Assembly: GCA_024305405.1 (NCBI GenBank)
Contig: JAKNDB010000098.1
Coordinates: 3,157,501 to 3,221,500, forward strand
From: Dirofilaria immitis
Taxonomy: Eukaryota; Nematoda; Chromadorea; Rhabditida; Onchocercidae
Direction of reading: 5' to 3'
Length of the DNA: 64,000 nucleotides
Shown here: positions 52,415 through 64,000 of the stretch, in pieces
Layout of the letters: every line of letters begins with the position of its first letter
Position numbering within the stretch: position 1 is the stretch's first letter
The notes under the pieces: model-generated
What the model was told of the DNA's origin: nothing
Database searches by the model: none
The model's input: the letters and a program-made list of their open reading frames with translations, nothing else
Position numbers and translations under genes: made by a program

Positions 52415-55400
52415 ATGATACCCCGTAAGGACACCACGAAACGAATTTTCAATGAAAAGGTATTTCGTTTTAAACATTTCATCACAAATAATTATTTTAT
52501 TATATTATTTTGTATTTTTCATTTTTTTTGCTTTTCATATAACATATCAAACAATCATCGCTAATGATAAATGATAATTATCATTCTATTCATTTGTATT
52601 TAATATCATTTATTGTTGTGTTATAGCATTTATCACTTAAGACTGATATTGATGAAATATTTCTTCAAATCAAATGTATTTAGTTAATTTATTGAAAATT
52701 GATCTTACTATCACTGATAATTTAGCAACTAATTGTTTTAATACACTATTTTGCATTTTTCATTTTTTTTTTGCTTTTCATATTACATATCAAACGATCA
52801 TCGCTAATGATAAATGATAATTATCATTCTATTCATCTGTATTTAATATCATTTATTGTTGTGTTATAACATTCATCACTCAAGACTGATATTAATGAAA
52901 TATTTTTCAAACCAAATGTATTTAGTTAATTTATTGAAAATTGTTTTTTACTATTATTGATAATTTAATTCAACATTTATTTTTATATGATCAATTTCAG
53001 TTATATTTCAACTCGTATAATGTACATATGTATTTTTAGCCAAGCAAATAATTATATTTTTGAAATGGACTTTGTAATTTTTTCCAAAATTTTTCGTTCT
53101 TTCATCACAATTTACAATTTTTTTTTTTGAATTTTTACATATTTTATACATAGCACTTACTTGTAATTATTTTATCATTTATTAATTTAATTTTCATTTT
53201 TATTTTGTACAATAATTGAAGTAACTTTTTTCATATTCCATCGAATTATTAATTTATCAAAGTTATCAGAGAAGAGATGAGATTTTTAAACAATAAAAGC
53301 ATCTTTAATCATCAAATTTTAACATTTCCTTTTCTGTATCTAAGCTCTTTTTTAAAATGATACAAATGCTTAAAAAAGTTATCAAAAATTTGAAACAATA
53401 ACAGCTTATGCCAAATATTCAAATGATTACCTTATCAATCTTTACGCATCATTCATTTATCTTCTTGATTGATTACTCGTTTTTTTTTTAAAGTTAATCA
53501 AATTCTTTACAGAAATTTTTCGATTAACAATAATAGGAAGATATCAATTTCTTCATTGACATCAAAACGCATATGAAACATTTGATACTGATATGATTGT
53601 AAAATTTTTTAGGATTTAAAATATGCATATATTCCGGTCGATGTAGATGATGAACCAATACTAACCAATTACACTGGACGATATAAGAAGGTAACGCTTA
53701 ATTAGAAGGAATTTATCAATTATCTCAAATGATGGATAATATCAAAATTATATCGATTAATTTTCGTAATTTCCTATTAAATATTAATCATGATAATTAA
53801 TGATGAATAATTAATATCGTATACTGAATTAATATCATATACTGAATCTTATACGATTGTCCATTTCAAGTATAAACGAAATGATATAATATATATTTCA
53901 TAAAATAAATATGAAAAAAAATATTTCATTTGATAAATATTTCAAAAAGTATAGTGAAAAGATGTAGCGTGAAAATTTAAGATATATTTAGGTTAGAAAA
54001 AAATTTAGCAACTTTGCTACTCATTTTAATAATATAATTTCTCAAAAAAAAAATTTTAGAACGAAAGTTGTTCGAAACATAGCTTAAATAGAAGTCAAAT
54101 ATCAATTTCACATAATGCAAATAATGATAAAATCGATCGTCCTAATCCAGTTTCTAACAGGTAAATTAACTTATCAGTTAATTTGCAAATGCATATGGTA
54201 CTATTTTTTTTTCTGCTGATCAATTTTCATTTGTTCGTTTTTGCTTTTTTGTCCAAAATTTTAACAAATAGGTATTTCATCAAGCATTTTATGAAATTTC
54301 AAACGAAAAAAATATTTTGATAACGGAAAAGAAAATAAATGATAAAATGATATCATTTTGATATTTCAATTAACATGAAATCTAATAATTTTTGATAAGC
54401 TTCAATATTTAACGTATCATAACAAGCGGGAATAAATTAACTTTATTAGAGATTGAAATAAGCAGCATCATTTTTGACATTAAATTAAGTAAATATTTAG
54501 AAAATTAGTGAATCATATTTAGTTATAATATTTTCAATACAGTTTGTTAGTTGCTGGCAATAGTTAGAAGTATATTGAAAAAGTATAATTGAAGAAAATA
54601 CATGAAGTGATAAAGTATCATTCAAATAATTGATCAAATTTTTCAAAAAAAAAAAAAAGAAATTTAACAATTTCAAATGAGACGAGAAAAAGATAAAATA
54701 AAGAATAGTTGATTTTTATATAATCCATTTCAAAAAAGAAATTTTCTTTTCCATAAAAAAAACTCAAAAAAGCTTTAAAATATAAAATTTCATAGCATAT
54801 TTTTGCAATTCATTAGTAATTTTAATATTTAATGATAATTTCATATCATAGTGTGAGGTGATAAAATACTGCTCATACTAATTACGTGAATCATTTTTTT
54901 CCGGTTTTTTCCTAAAGGTAAAAATAATAATGATGAAATGATCGAATATATTGATTGGAAAGTTTTCCCTCATCTTATGGATTGGCAAAAAGAAACTTAG
55001 CAAATATTCATATTAATTCGGCAAAAAACTTAGCAAAAGATTGATGAGACTAACGTGAACTACGTCGCTAACTGATTGCTGGCAATTAATGCAATCACGT
55101 ATAAGTATATTTATATACACGTAAAATATACGTAGTCATAATTTTTCTGTAATCATAAAAATGTTAATAAGAAATCATTTGTACCATTAATCAGGAAAAG
55201 TATCATTTGTAGATTTTTGAATTTTTGACAAATATAAATAAAAATGATGAATATCAAAAATTGTAACAGATGGATCTAATTTTCATAATCATTCGCATAC
55301 AAGATTATTGTCGATTGATGATTGGTTTATTTTGATAATATTCAAAGATAAAGATATCCCCTGATATTTTAAGTAATAGGCTAAATTTTTTTCTTCTTTT

Positions 55401-58400
55401 TTTTGAAAAAACAGTGATCATTGATTTTTCCAAAAATTTAATAGCTGGATCGATTGATTGATTTCTCAAAATTTTTGAACCTGAATAGAATATATGAATA
55501 TTTAAATACAGTGAATATTGGTATGTTCGAGAAAAGTATGGTATCAATAAGTGGTGGTAGCGATAAAAAGAAAGATTGTATTATTGAAAAGAATGATTAC
55601 GATATTTAGAATTTTTCGAAGGCAGCATCATCTTTTCGGAAAGTTTGGTGATGATAACAATTTGACATTAGAAATTACGGGATAATAGTAAACCACCAAT
55701 TAATACATCCATGTTTATGGAAAATTATATTACATAATGATTAAATGAATTATTTTCCAAACAAAGATGAAATAGTTTTGATTATTTGCTCAAGGATGTC
55801 TTGTAATGAAGATAATTTTTTTTTTTTTAATCTCGAAATATTATTAGTCTAACTTGCATTTCTTTAATTTCCCGTTTCAATAATTTATAATTTCTAAAAC
55901 AATTTTCTAAAGCAGTTTGTACGATAAATAGTAGGTTAAAGGAAGAGGATGAATCTTAGGTAATATTTAAATGTAGTAATTATTATACTGATAGCTCAAG
56001 TTTTCAACCTTTTGTAAACTATTTATCTTTGATTAATTGTTGTTATCATTCTTTCTCAATCTCTTTTCCTTCGTATATTTTTCCATCGAAAAATTTACTA
56101 TTATAATTTTCATCATAATATCATCAACGAATAACAAACATCTGGTAAAAAAAAGAAATCTGGATTGAATTCAGTGAATTCTTACATGTCTTTTAAATTT
56201 CCTTCTAGAATTCAAATTCAAATTTCTCGTTATATTTTCTTCTGAATAATTCATCATATGAACAACACTTTTATTAAATCACAATAACAGGTAATAGTTT
56301 GAATAAATGAAATAAAAAGATCCGTATATTGAAATAAAATTGAAAAAAATAAATAATTAAAGCTGATCAACTCCCTCCTCCTGTCACAATACATTTACTA
56401 GTTCTTTGCTAAAAATAGATATATTTTGAGTAACGACGATGATAGATCTATATCACTACATTGCATATAGACAGATGAGAATGAGCTGTAAAAACGTTAA
56501 CAAACATTTAGCTCACGATTACTGTAGCATTATAACATTGCTGTAAAAAAGTAACTATCACTGCTACTATAGTAATTACTATTACTAGGGCAATGCTAAT
56601 GTTTCCTATCTAGCATTGCCATTATCGTTTTATAAGAAATTATTAGTATTATCACTATGATTTTTTTATCTTTCTTTATAGATGCGTGAATTTTCACTTT
56701 CTATGGCATTTAACAAACATTTATCCACTATTACTGTAACATATACTATTACTGTACAAAAAAATTTTAGGATTCCACAGTTGATCATTTTTTGAAGAAA
56801 ATTACGAATAAATCAGATTCATTCGTAACAAAATATTGTAGTAGAATTAATCTAAACAATTTTTTTTTGTCTTCAAAATGAATTATTTTGTATGATAAGT
56901 TACGCTGTGATGATAAGTTGCGATGTGATAATAATTGTCTTGTGTGATAATTTGCAATATAATACATGCTCTATAAAATAATTAATTTTTAATCAAATAT
57001 TGTATAAATTTTTAATTTGAAATAGGTAAGTTGGAATGTTATATTGAATATATGGTGCAATCGTTGAGGCAAATTATATCTTATAACTTCGGTAATCTTA
57101 ATCATTTCAATATGCATACGCAACTTCAATCATCGATAATTCTAAATAATTCGTATATTCAATATGCAAGTTATTGATATCAAACGTTTCAAAATAGAAA
57201 CTTTTTCGTAAGTTTCAAATTTTTGTTTCAATTAAATTTCTAAAATTTTTAAAAATGCCTGAGAATATTTGACATTTTCAGTTGGACAACGATACCACGA
57301 GGATGGGATGTTTTTCGTTTATTACCACCACCACCGGATAATTTGAATCGAGGTTAATGCGAAATCTTTTGTATTTATTCGGATATTTATTCAAATTATA
57401 TCTGCATGATAAAACACGAATATGATCAGAAGAATAATAAGAATTGATTAAGTTGAATCATATAGTTATTAAAACTTAGTAAATAATTATCTCGAGAATT
57501 TCATTCAAATTGATTCATTAATTAACTTTTAATTATTAATTAGAAAATCATAATGCATCATTTATGCGATGGAAAATTAATTCGCAAATGGCAATAATTA
57601 TCATTTCAAAAGAAATGAAATTTTAAGATTTATTATTGAACCGTCGCTATATAGCTAACCAAATAAATTTAATTTTTTTTCAGTACATTTAGTTTAAATT
57701 ATCACATTCTGTTTTAATCTCCGAGACATTTCGTTATTATTGGAACTTTATTAAATTTGTTTTTTTTTTTTTTTTAAAGAACAAGTTTTGAAACGAAATC
57801 ATGATTGATAGATCATAAACAAATGCAAACTTAAAATCTAGATAATGAAAAATTATATTTGATTGCTTATCTGATCAATATAATGCAAACGGTTTTACTA
57901 TTAAAAGAAATGCAATATTAAAGCTATATGCGATATTTGCGTAATTATCGTAAAAAAAAAAAAATTTTAATGAAATATTTTTAACTGATTTGCTCACTTA
58001 ATTAAGAGTTCGAAAAACGCTTAGTTTAAAGTAGCAAATTTTGTCGAATTTTGCATATCAAATTGTCGAAATTACCACAATACAGTAGTTTTGTAGCATT
58101 TAATTGTTTCGCAATAACTTTTATCCTAAAAAAAAAAAATTAATTTAGTTTAAAATTATTTCAAATAATTATTACTTTAATTTAAAACATTTCTTTCTCG
58201 AATAAAATTATAACAGTTAATGTATAACTTGTTAGTTTGAGTTGTTGTTTTATTGAATTGATATTATGAGAAATTTTCAAAAATTTTTTAATACTTAATC
58301 ATTTACTTTATAATTTTTAGGTTTTTGGTACGATGTAAGCTTGCAGATATTAAAAATAATTTGTTTTTGTGTTCTCTTCGTTTTAACACTTTTAAGTGCA

Positions 58401-61400
58401 ATTATTGCAAAAACAACGTTTTTATTGATGACCTCAACAGTTGGTATGATTAAGATGAATCTGACCATTTGTAACGATAAAATTCCTGGTATCTTAATTT
58501 TTTTTTTATCAGAAAAATAATCATTAATGGATCACTATTATCAGCATTACAAATTCGTCACATTTTTAAGATAAGATGATTTAACATATTTATGATAAGT
58601 GATTGTTAATCGTTAGCCTAACAATTCCCGTTATCATAAATAAAGTGCCAAAAATTTTCAAACAATAAACAAGTGTTCTATTTGAAATAATCAGTAAAAT
58701 ATATATTATTTTTCTTTTAAAATCATTTAATTATTATTGATGATTATAGGAAAAATTTGAATAAAATGATGGTAATGATAAGAAAAAGTCATGGTGCTGT
58801 TAGAAAATAAGATAAGATTATCGTATCAGTAACCATATTGATAACGTATAAAAATTATTGTTATCGTTTATGGATAAGTAAAAAGTGGATGGTATAAATA
58901 CGTAGTATATTTTATTAGTATCAATTTAACAAAAGTGAGAAAATAAGTGATGATATGTTAAGGATGATAAAGTAATCACAGTGGAGTGAAATTTAAAAAA
59001 TTATATAATTGAAATGTAGATAGGATCTCTTTTACTATCATTGTGTTATGTAATGCAATGTTGTAATTTATTGATATTCTCTTATCATTCATTATTCGTA
59101 TTTTAATTTCTTAATAAATACTGATACTTCATTAACAAAATATTTAAGAAATATCTCGAATAAAATTGAGACTATATTTGATATATAAAAATAAAAATTT
59201 CGAAATTAGCCAAGAAAAATAATTTCAAAATTTCATTTTCAATATGCATTAAATAACATGTAAAATTAACTTTAAAACTTTCACTGCAGATATCTTTGAT
59301 TAATTTCTATCAATTCTTATCTATCATCTAGGAAATGGATTATTTATGATTTAGTATTTAAACTGTTTGTAATTGAATATCTAAAAACTAAAAACATTCA
59401 TATTAAAATGTAGAAATTGAGTCATATATGATCAAGTATAGAAAATAAATAGCTTTTGATCAAATATATAGAAAAGATTGCTGGTTAAACTTAGCTAAAT
59501 ACTTCTTCCACTTAATTGCAATTCTCTAAATAGTCGATTTAATCAGTCGATTTATCAAAATTTAAACGATCATTAATGAAATCAATTTCTAGTATGACAT
59601 TTTGATTATTCAAAAAAAAAAAAAAGCAAAAAATTTTAGAAAGTCCTATTAATCAAATTGAATTATTGCCAATGCATGTAGTAAAATGGATTTGGTCGAT
59701 ATATATTTCGCTATGTATTCCGGAATTACAATGTTTCATTGGTTGCATTCATCGAATTTTCTTCCGAAATGTCAAAAAACCAACATTTATGCAATTTGTT
59801 ACTGTAAGAATTTTTTGAGATTTAATTTTTTAATATGCAATAAAAGGATATTATTTTATCGATAAATTTTGATAATTGATGGACATAATAAGCTGCTCAT
59901 TTAATTTCATCAAAAATTCAATTTATTATTTTAGCTGAAAATAGTAAGTATTATTAAATGTAATATCATTTTTGGCAAATTTTATCTGATTATCTTCGTT
60001 TTGTTTACAATTTATTATTATCCTATAAACTTCATTCTACCATTTTATCTATAGGTTTTTATTGTTGAAACATTAAATGCTATTGGTGTTGGTATATTAG
60101 TTTTTAGAATATTGCCTAATTTGGATGCTATTACCGGTTAGTTTGTTACCGTAATATTTTATAGTTATCATTTAAAATGAAATGTTTCAAATTAACCATA
60201 TTTCTTCTTTTTGATTTCATTATTTCCATGTCATATATACAATTATCAATTAATAATCAGAAATTTATTGGAAAAGAAATTGGATAGAGTATTTGTTTTC
60301 AATTTTATGGCTTCCATAAGGGCATAAAATTGATTAAATACGTATCGTTCGTTCGTTTCGACTTTTTTTTTTTTCATTTCATTTTCAATAATTAAATGTA
60401 TTATTGGATTGTTTAGCTTATTTCAATAAAATATAAACTGAAAAATTTAATTTAATTTAAATTAAATTATTGATGAATAATCTATTTAAAAAAATAAATA
60501 AAAAAACGACTTATCTCTTTTATGATGTTATCATTGAAATTTATCAATTAATATAATTAATCTCCATTTTATTTTTTAATTGCTTTTTCTTATTTATAGG
60601 AGCAATGCTTACAAATTTTGTTTGTTTTGTGCCAAGTATTTTATTATTATTAAGTCGTCGATCAAATCGTTTAGCTATATTATTTATAGCTGTTGATATT
60701 GTTTGTATCATCGTCCAAATTATTGCATTATGGTCTTTATCGGTGAGAAATTTTTGTTTTTGCATATTTAGCAATAACAAAAGAAAATATTTTAAAATCA
60801 TGCAATTTGTAAAATTTAATTTTTAATCCAAAATTTTATATAAATTGGGTAATTTTTGAAGAAATTTTTTTTTGTGCTACTAAACAACAATAACAAAATA
60901 ATATTATATCATCAAAAATTGCTATTACAATCATCATTTTATTTTCGTTATTAAATGATAACTTTTTCTTGTTTATGAATCACAATTTATATAATGAGAA
61001 ATGTTGCCTAAATTAATTGTTAATTAATCGTTAAAATATTTCAATCTTATTAAAATACGATTGATTTGTTTTTTACTTTTTACCATCATTTAACAATGAA
61101 AATGATAGAAAATGAAGATTTCAAAGAATATTTTCAAATACCATTACATTTATGTTAAATTATTCATAATAATTATTTCATCATTTTTCTCGCTAAACTT
61201 TTTTTTCTTCTCCAAGAGATTTAAATAATATTGAAATAATTTGTTTTTATTAAAATAACTTTGCTATCAAGTTATAATTCTTTTTTTTCGTAGTCGATAG
61301 AATGACAGATGGTTAGATTTTTACAATAGTTTTGAAATTAATACACTCTTTCAAAATAATTTAAATACAATTATTAGTTCAGCTTCATTATTATTTGATT

Positions 61401-63745
61401 AAATTATATCAAATTTGATTACATGATGTATAATTGATATTATTTATTAATAATTTTTATAGAATTTAAATGTATCACTTCGAAAATATACAGTAATGAT
61501 GATTACTGTATACAATAGAGCGAATATATCATTTACCTTATTGATGATTACTGTATATAATAGAGCAAATATATCATTTTAAAAATTAATAATTGACAAA
61601 TTGTTTGAAATAAGTAATTAATTAATAATTTTTGCAGAATTTAAATGTATCACTTCGAAAATATACAGTAATGATGATTACTGTATACAATAGAGCAAAT
61701 ATATCATTTACCGTAATGATGATTACTCTATATAATATCATTTTAAAATTAATAATTGACGAAAATGTTTGAGATAAGTAACTAATTAATAATTTTTATA
61801 GAATTTAAATGTATCACTTCGAAAATATACAGTAATGATGATTACTGTATACAATAGAGCAAATATATCATTTACCGTAATGATGATTACTCTATATAAT
61901 ATCATTTTAAAAATTAATAATTGACGAAAATGTTTGAGATAAGTAACTAATTAATAATTTTTATAGAATTTAAATGTATCACTTCGAAAATATACAGTAA
62001 TGATGATTACTGTATACAATAGAGCAAATATATCATTTACCGTAATGATGATTACTCTATATAATATCATTTTAAAAATTAATAATTGACGAAAATGTTT
62101 GAGATAAGTAACTAATTAATAATTTTTATAGAATTTAAATGTATCACTTCGAAAATATACATTTATTTTGCCTTTCTGTCTGATACTAATATCACTCGGT
62201 TGGTGGCAAAATTTTGTTCATATTGAAAGTGCACTAAGACCAATTCGAGTACTTGCACAATTTGCTGTACAATTAAATGAACGACGATCAAAAACTTACG
62301 CTTTTATCTCGATTTGGAAATGTATTATTTATTGTTTTACGATATTCTTAATATCGACTAATGGGTAAGTCAATTTTACATCTAATTTTTTTAATAATTT
62401 TTTTCGACTATTTTTATATTTTTGAATTTGATAAGAAAATATGCATAAATTTATTCTTATCACTTTTATATATCATTTCGCTAATGTTTATGTCTCTTCA
62501 TTCGTACTACTTGATCAAAATTCGAATAAACAAGAAATTAGAAATTAACGAGTATTTAATTTTGAATTAGAAATAATTGTTTACTTATATGATTAGCTAT
62601 ATATAAGCTGCATATTGAATGAATTTATAATTTTAACAGTTAAAACCTTCATTTTCATTTAACTCAATTTAATTTAACTAATTTATGTTTTGATCAAGGT
62701 TTAATCGTTAAATAATATGCTTTAATAGTTTGCTTAAAGCTTGTTAAAATATATCACTTTCTTTCTCTCTCTCTCTCTCTCCCGTTCCATATTTTAAATG
62801 TTAAATTTTTATGATAGATCCGAAATTAAAAACAAATATTTTCAGTATAACATCAAAAGATCTCTTTGAAAATGATCCATTTGGAGAAAAATTATTAACA
62901 ATAACTGCTCGTCATTTGAACCAAACTCAAATTAGTAAACTTTATGATCGTATAAAAATGGAAATTGCTAACTATAATGGTAAATTAAGCCTTTTGTAAA
63001 ATTAATATTCCATCCTTCAATACTACTGTATTCAAGTTATTCTGGTAGAAATTCATATAATATTCGGACAAAAGTCATCATTTAAGATGATCCGAATTTT
63101 TAGAAATTCTTATAATATGCAAATGGAATTTATTTGTTTTCATAGAATTAGAATAGTAAAAAAATTCACATATGGAAGATTATGTAAAATATAAATTATC
63201 TTTTTCGAATTCTAATTCGTTCCAAAATTCTAATCGATAATTTTCTATCTTTTGCCATTAAGTTTCTTTTTCTCTTTCGTCACATTCTTTTTGAAATTTA
63301 TTAGAATAATTAATAATAAAAATTATAATTATATCAGATATTTATCACTTCAGACAACGATGAAATTCTAACTCTGAATGATTTGAATTTTGTGGGAATG
63401 CGTATTGCGAAACCACTTCTTGTATTGAAAAATCATGACAGTAGCAATTTGATCAATGACTGGAACAACAATCATAATTCCCGATTCTTTTCGGATCATA
63501 GTCAATCGATGCATCGAAAATCATCCTTATCATCTACGTTATCACCAGAAATAGAACTTGCTCAAAGAATTAACAAACAGATTGGTCGGAACAAAACAAT
63601 TCATTTAGCATCAACTGAATCGAATGAATCAGTTAAAAATTCTATCGGAAATTCTATCGGAAATGAATTTGAAAAATTTTCTAGAAATCGAAAGAAGCGA
63701 ACAATAGATGATGATGAGTACAAAATACCACCAAATATTTACAAT
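52415..63745 (+). CDS. Chitin synthase, N-terminal membrane region (runs off the window)
   Basis: Chitin synthase (EC 2.4.1.16) polymerises UDP-GlcNAc at the plasma membrane. Exons: 52415-52459, 53613-53690, 54060-54160, 57282-57352, 58321-58443, 59640-59803, 60055-60136, 60600-60742, 62132-62364, 62846-62979, 63354-63745. All phases agree without correction (522 codons). The cytosolic N-terminus leads to WTTIPRGWDVFRLLPPPP and FWYDVSLQILKII, the pattern at the start of metazoan chitin synthases. About seven membrane spans follow (for example HVVKWIWSIYISLCIPELQC, FIVETLNAIGVGILVFRI, LILISLGWWQNFVHIESAL). The last visible exon is hydrophilic, has a basic KKR site and probably ends at IPPNIYN|GTATGT. 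The GT-A catalytic core (CATMWHE, EDR, QRRRW) must be downstream. I cannot say which nematode paralogue this is. The first exon is a weak call. Confidence 0.88.
52505..52985. repeat. Tandem duplication in chitin synthase intron 1
   Basis: Two copies of about 242 bp (52505-52746 and 52747-52985) share TTTGCTTTTCATAT, AAACRATCATCGCTAATGATA, TATTGTTGTGTTATA and TTTAGTTAATTTATTGAAAA, with scattered substitutions. Each contains a small palindromic AATGATAATTATCATT. Confidence 0.9.
54161..57281. other. Long chitin synthase intron
   Basis: A 3.1-kb AT-rich intron with many TATCAT/ATGATA words. I find no nested gene, RNA gene or mobile element. The open frames at 55305-55547 and 56785-56967 (minus) have no supporting features. 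Confidence 0.5.
61451..62131 (+). repeat. 165-175-bp tandem repeat carrying a splice acceptor and the start of chitin synthase exon 9
   Basis: Repeat landmarks AATTTAAATGTATCACTTCG begin at 61462, 61637, 61801, 61966 and 62131/2. The last is the real start of exon 9. Each earlier copy has the same acceptor (TTTTTATAG, or TTTTTGCAG in copy 2), then the same 30 nt coding for NLNVSLRKYT, then GTAATGATG in place of the exon continuation. The rest of the unit holds AGTAATGATGATTACT palindromes and ATAATTGACRAAAATGTTTG. Copies 3 and 4 look almost identical, so amplification is recent. Confidence 0.95.
62761..62782. repeat. CT microsatellite in chitin synthase intron
   Basis: About nine CT/TC dinucleotides in an otherwise T-rich intron, upstream of the exon at 62846. 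Confidence 0.85.
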
Positions 63746-64000
63746 GTATGTACAATTAAAAATGTTAAATCAATTTCAGCATTTCTTGAAAATTACAATA
63801 ACTGATTACCAAATATAAATTAAATCAAATTTTAGCATGAAATTTATGCATCAAAGATTTGATTATCTGATAAAAGAGTGATAAATTAAACAAAATTATT
63901 TAATGATTAAAATTTTTCATTTAGAACATCAATATAAATATAAATTCTTTTATCTGCTAATCATGCTGCTATCAGAAAATACATTATCAATAGAACTGAA
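63746..64000. other. Probable chitin synthase intron at the window end
   Basis: After the donor-like GTATGT at 63746 the frame stays open only to a TGA at 63803-63805. No recognisable chitin synthase sequence follows, which fits an intron that continues past the window. Confidence 0.5.

Noticed and set aside
1..64000. Wolbachia-derived insertions, tRNA genes and CRISPR-like arrays
   Set aside because: I looked for bacterial-type coding stretches, tRNA B-box motifs and spaced direct repeats and saw none. All repeats are plain tandem or inverted ones. A search with tRNAscan and BLAST against Wolbachia would settle it.

Overview
The window is AT-rich (roughly three quarters A+T by eye), intron-rich nematode nuclear DNA. 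The evidence is metazoan-only genes (syd-1, meckelin, ash-2, deoxyhypusine synthase, a nematode-type chitin synthase), short introns ending in a TTTTCAG-like acceptor, a serpentine chemoreceptor, and the decayed remains of a BEL/Pao retrotransposon. A filarial or other spirurid worm is my best guess, but the sequence does not prove it.

Layout. 1-2386 is upstream DNA with microsatellites and a 230-bp satellite. 2387-16927 (+) is syd-1 (PDZ, C2, RhoGAP-like), whose introns hold a 28S rRNA fragment, an antisense enolase fragment, a hairpin and several tandem repeats. 16928-20475 is intergenic and ends in an 80-odd-bp triple repeat. 20476-26823 (+) is mks-3/TMEM67 (meckelin). 26938-30514 (-) holds exon-like blocks of a gene I could not name. 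32300-34402 (-) is a seven-transmembrane chemoreceptor. About 37550-38780 (-) is the retrotransposon remnant. 40628-44801 (+) is ash-2, followed 463 bp later by deoxyhypusine synthase (45265-48030, +); this looks like an operon pair. 52415 to the window end (+) is the N-terminal, membrane-embedded part of a chitin synthase; its catalytic domain lies outside.

Two cross-cutting points matter. First, the conserved genes read cleanly only if about 14 single-base indels are allowed, nearly all in or beside short homopolymers and spread over four unrelated genes. I read this as assembly error, not pseudogene formation. With those bases corrected, exon lengths sum to whole codons: SYD-1 952 aa, meckelin 966 aa, ASH-2 572 aa, DHPS about 366 aa. 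Second, local tandem duplications repeatedly copy exon edges together with their splice sites. The best case is in chitin synthase, where four upstream repeat copies each form an in-frame 30-nt exon candidate.

The genes do not form one pathway. SYD-1 organises synapses, meckelin is a ciliary transition-zone protein, ASH-2 is in the H3K4 methyltransferase complex, DHPS makes hypusine on eIF5A, and chitin synthase serves eggshell or pharyngeal cuticle. From memory, syd-1 and mks-3 are adjacent cosmid genes in C. elegans (F35D2.5 and F35D2.4), as are ash-2 and dhps-1 (Y17G7B.2 and Y17G7B.4), so both neighbour pairs here would be conserved.
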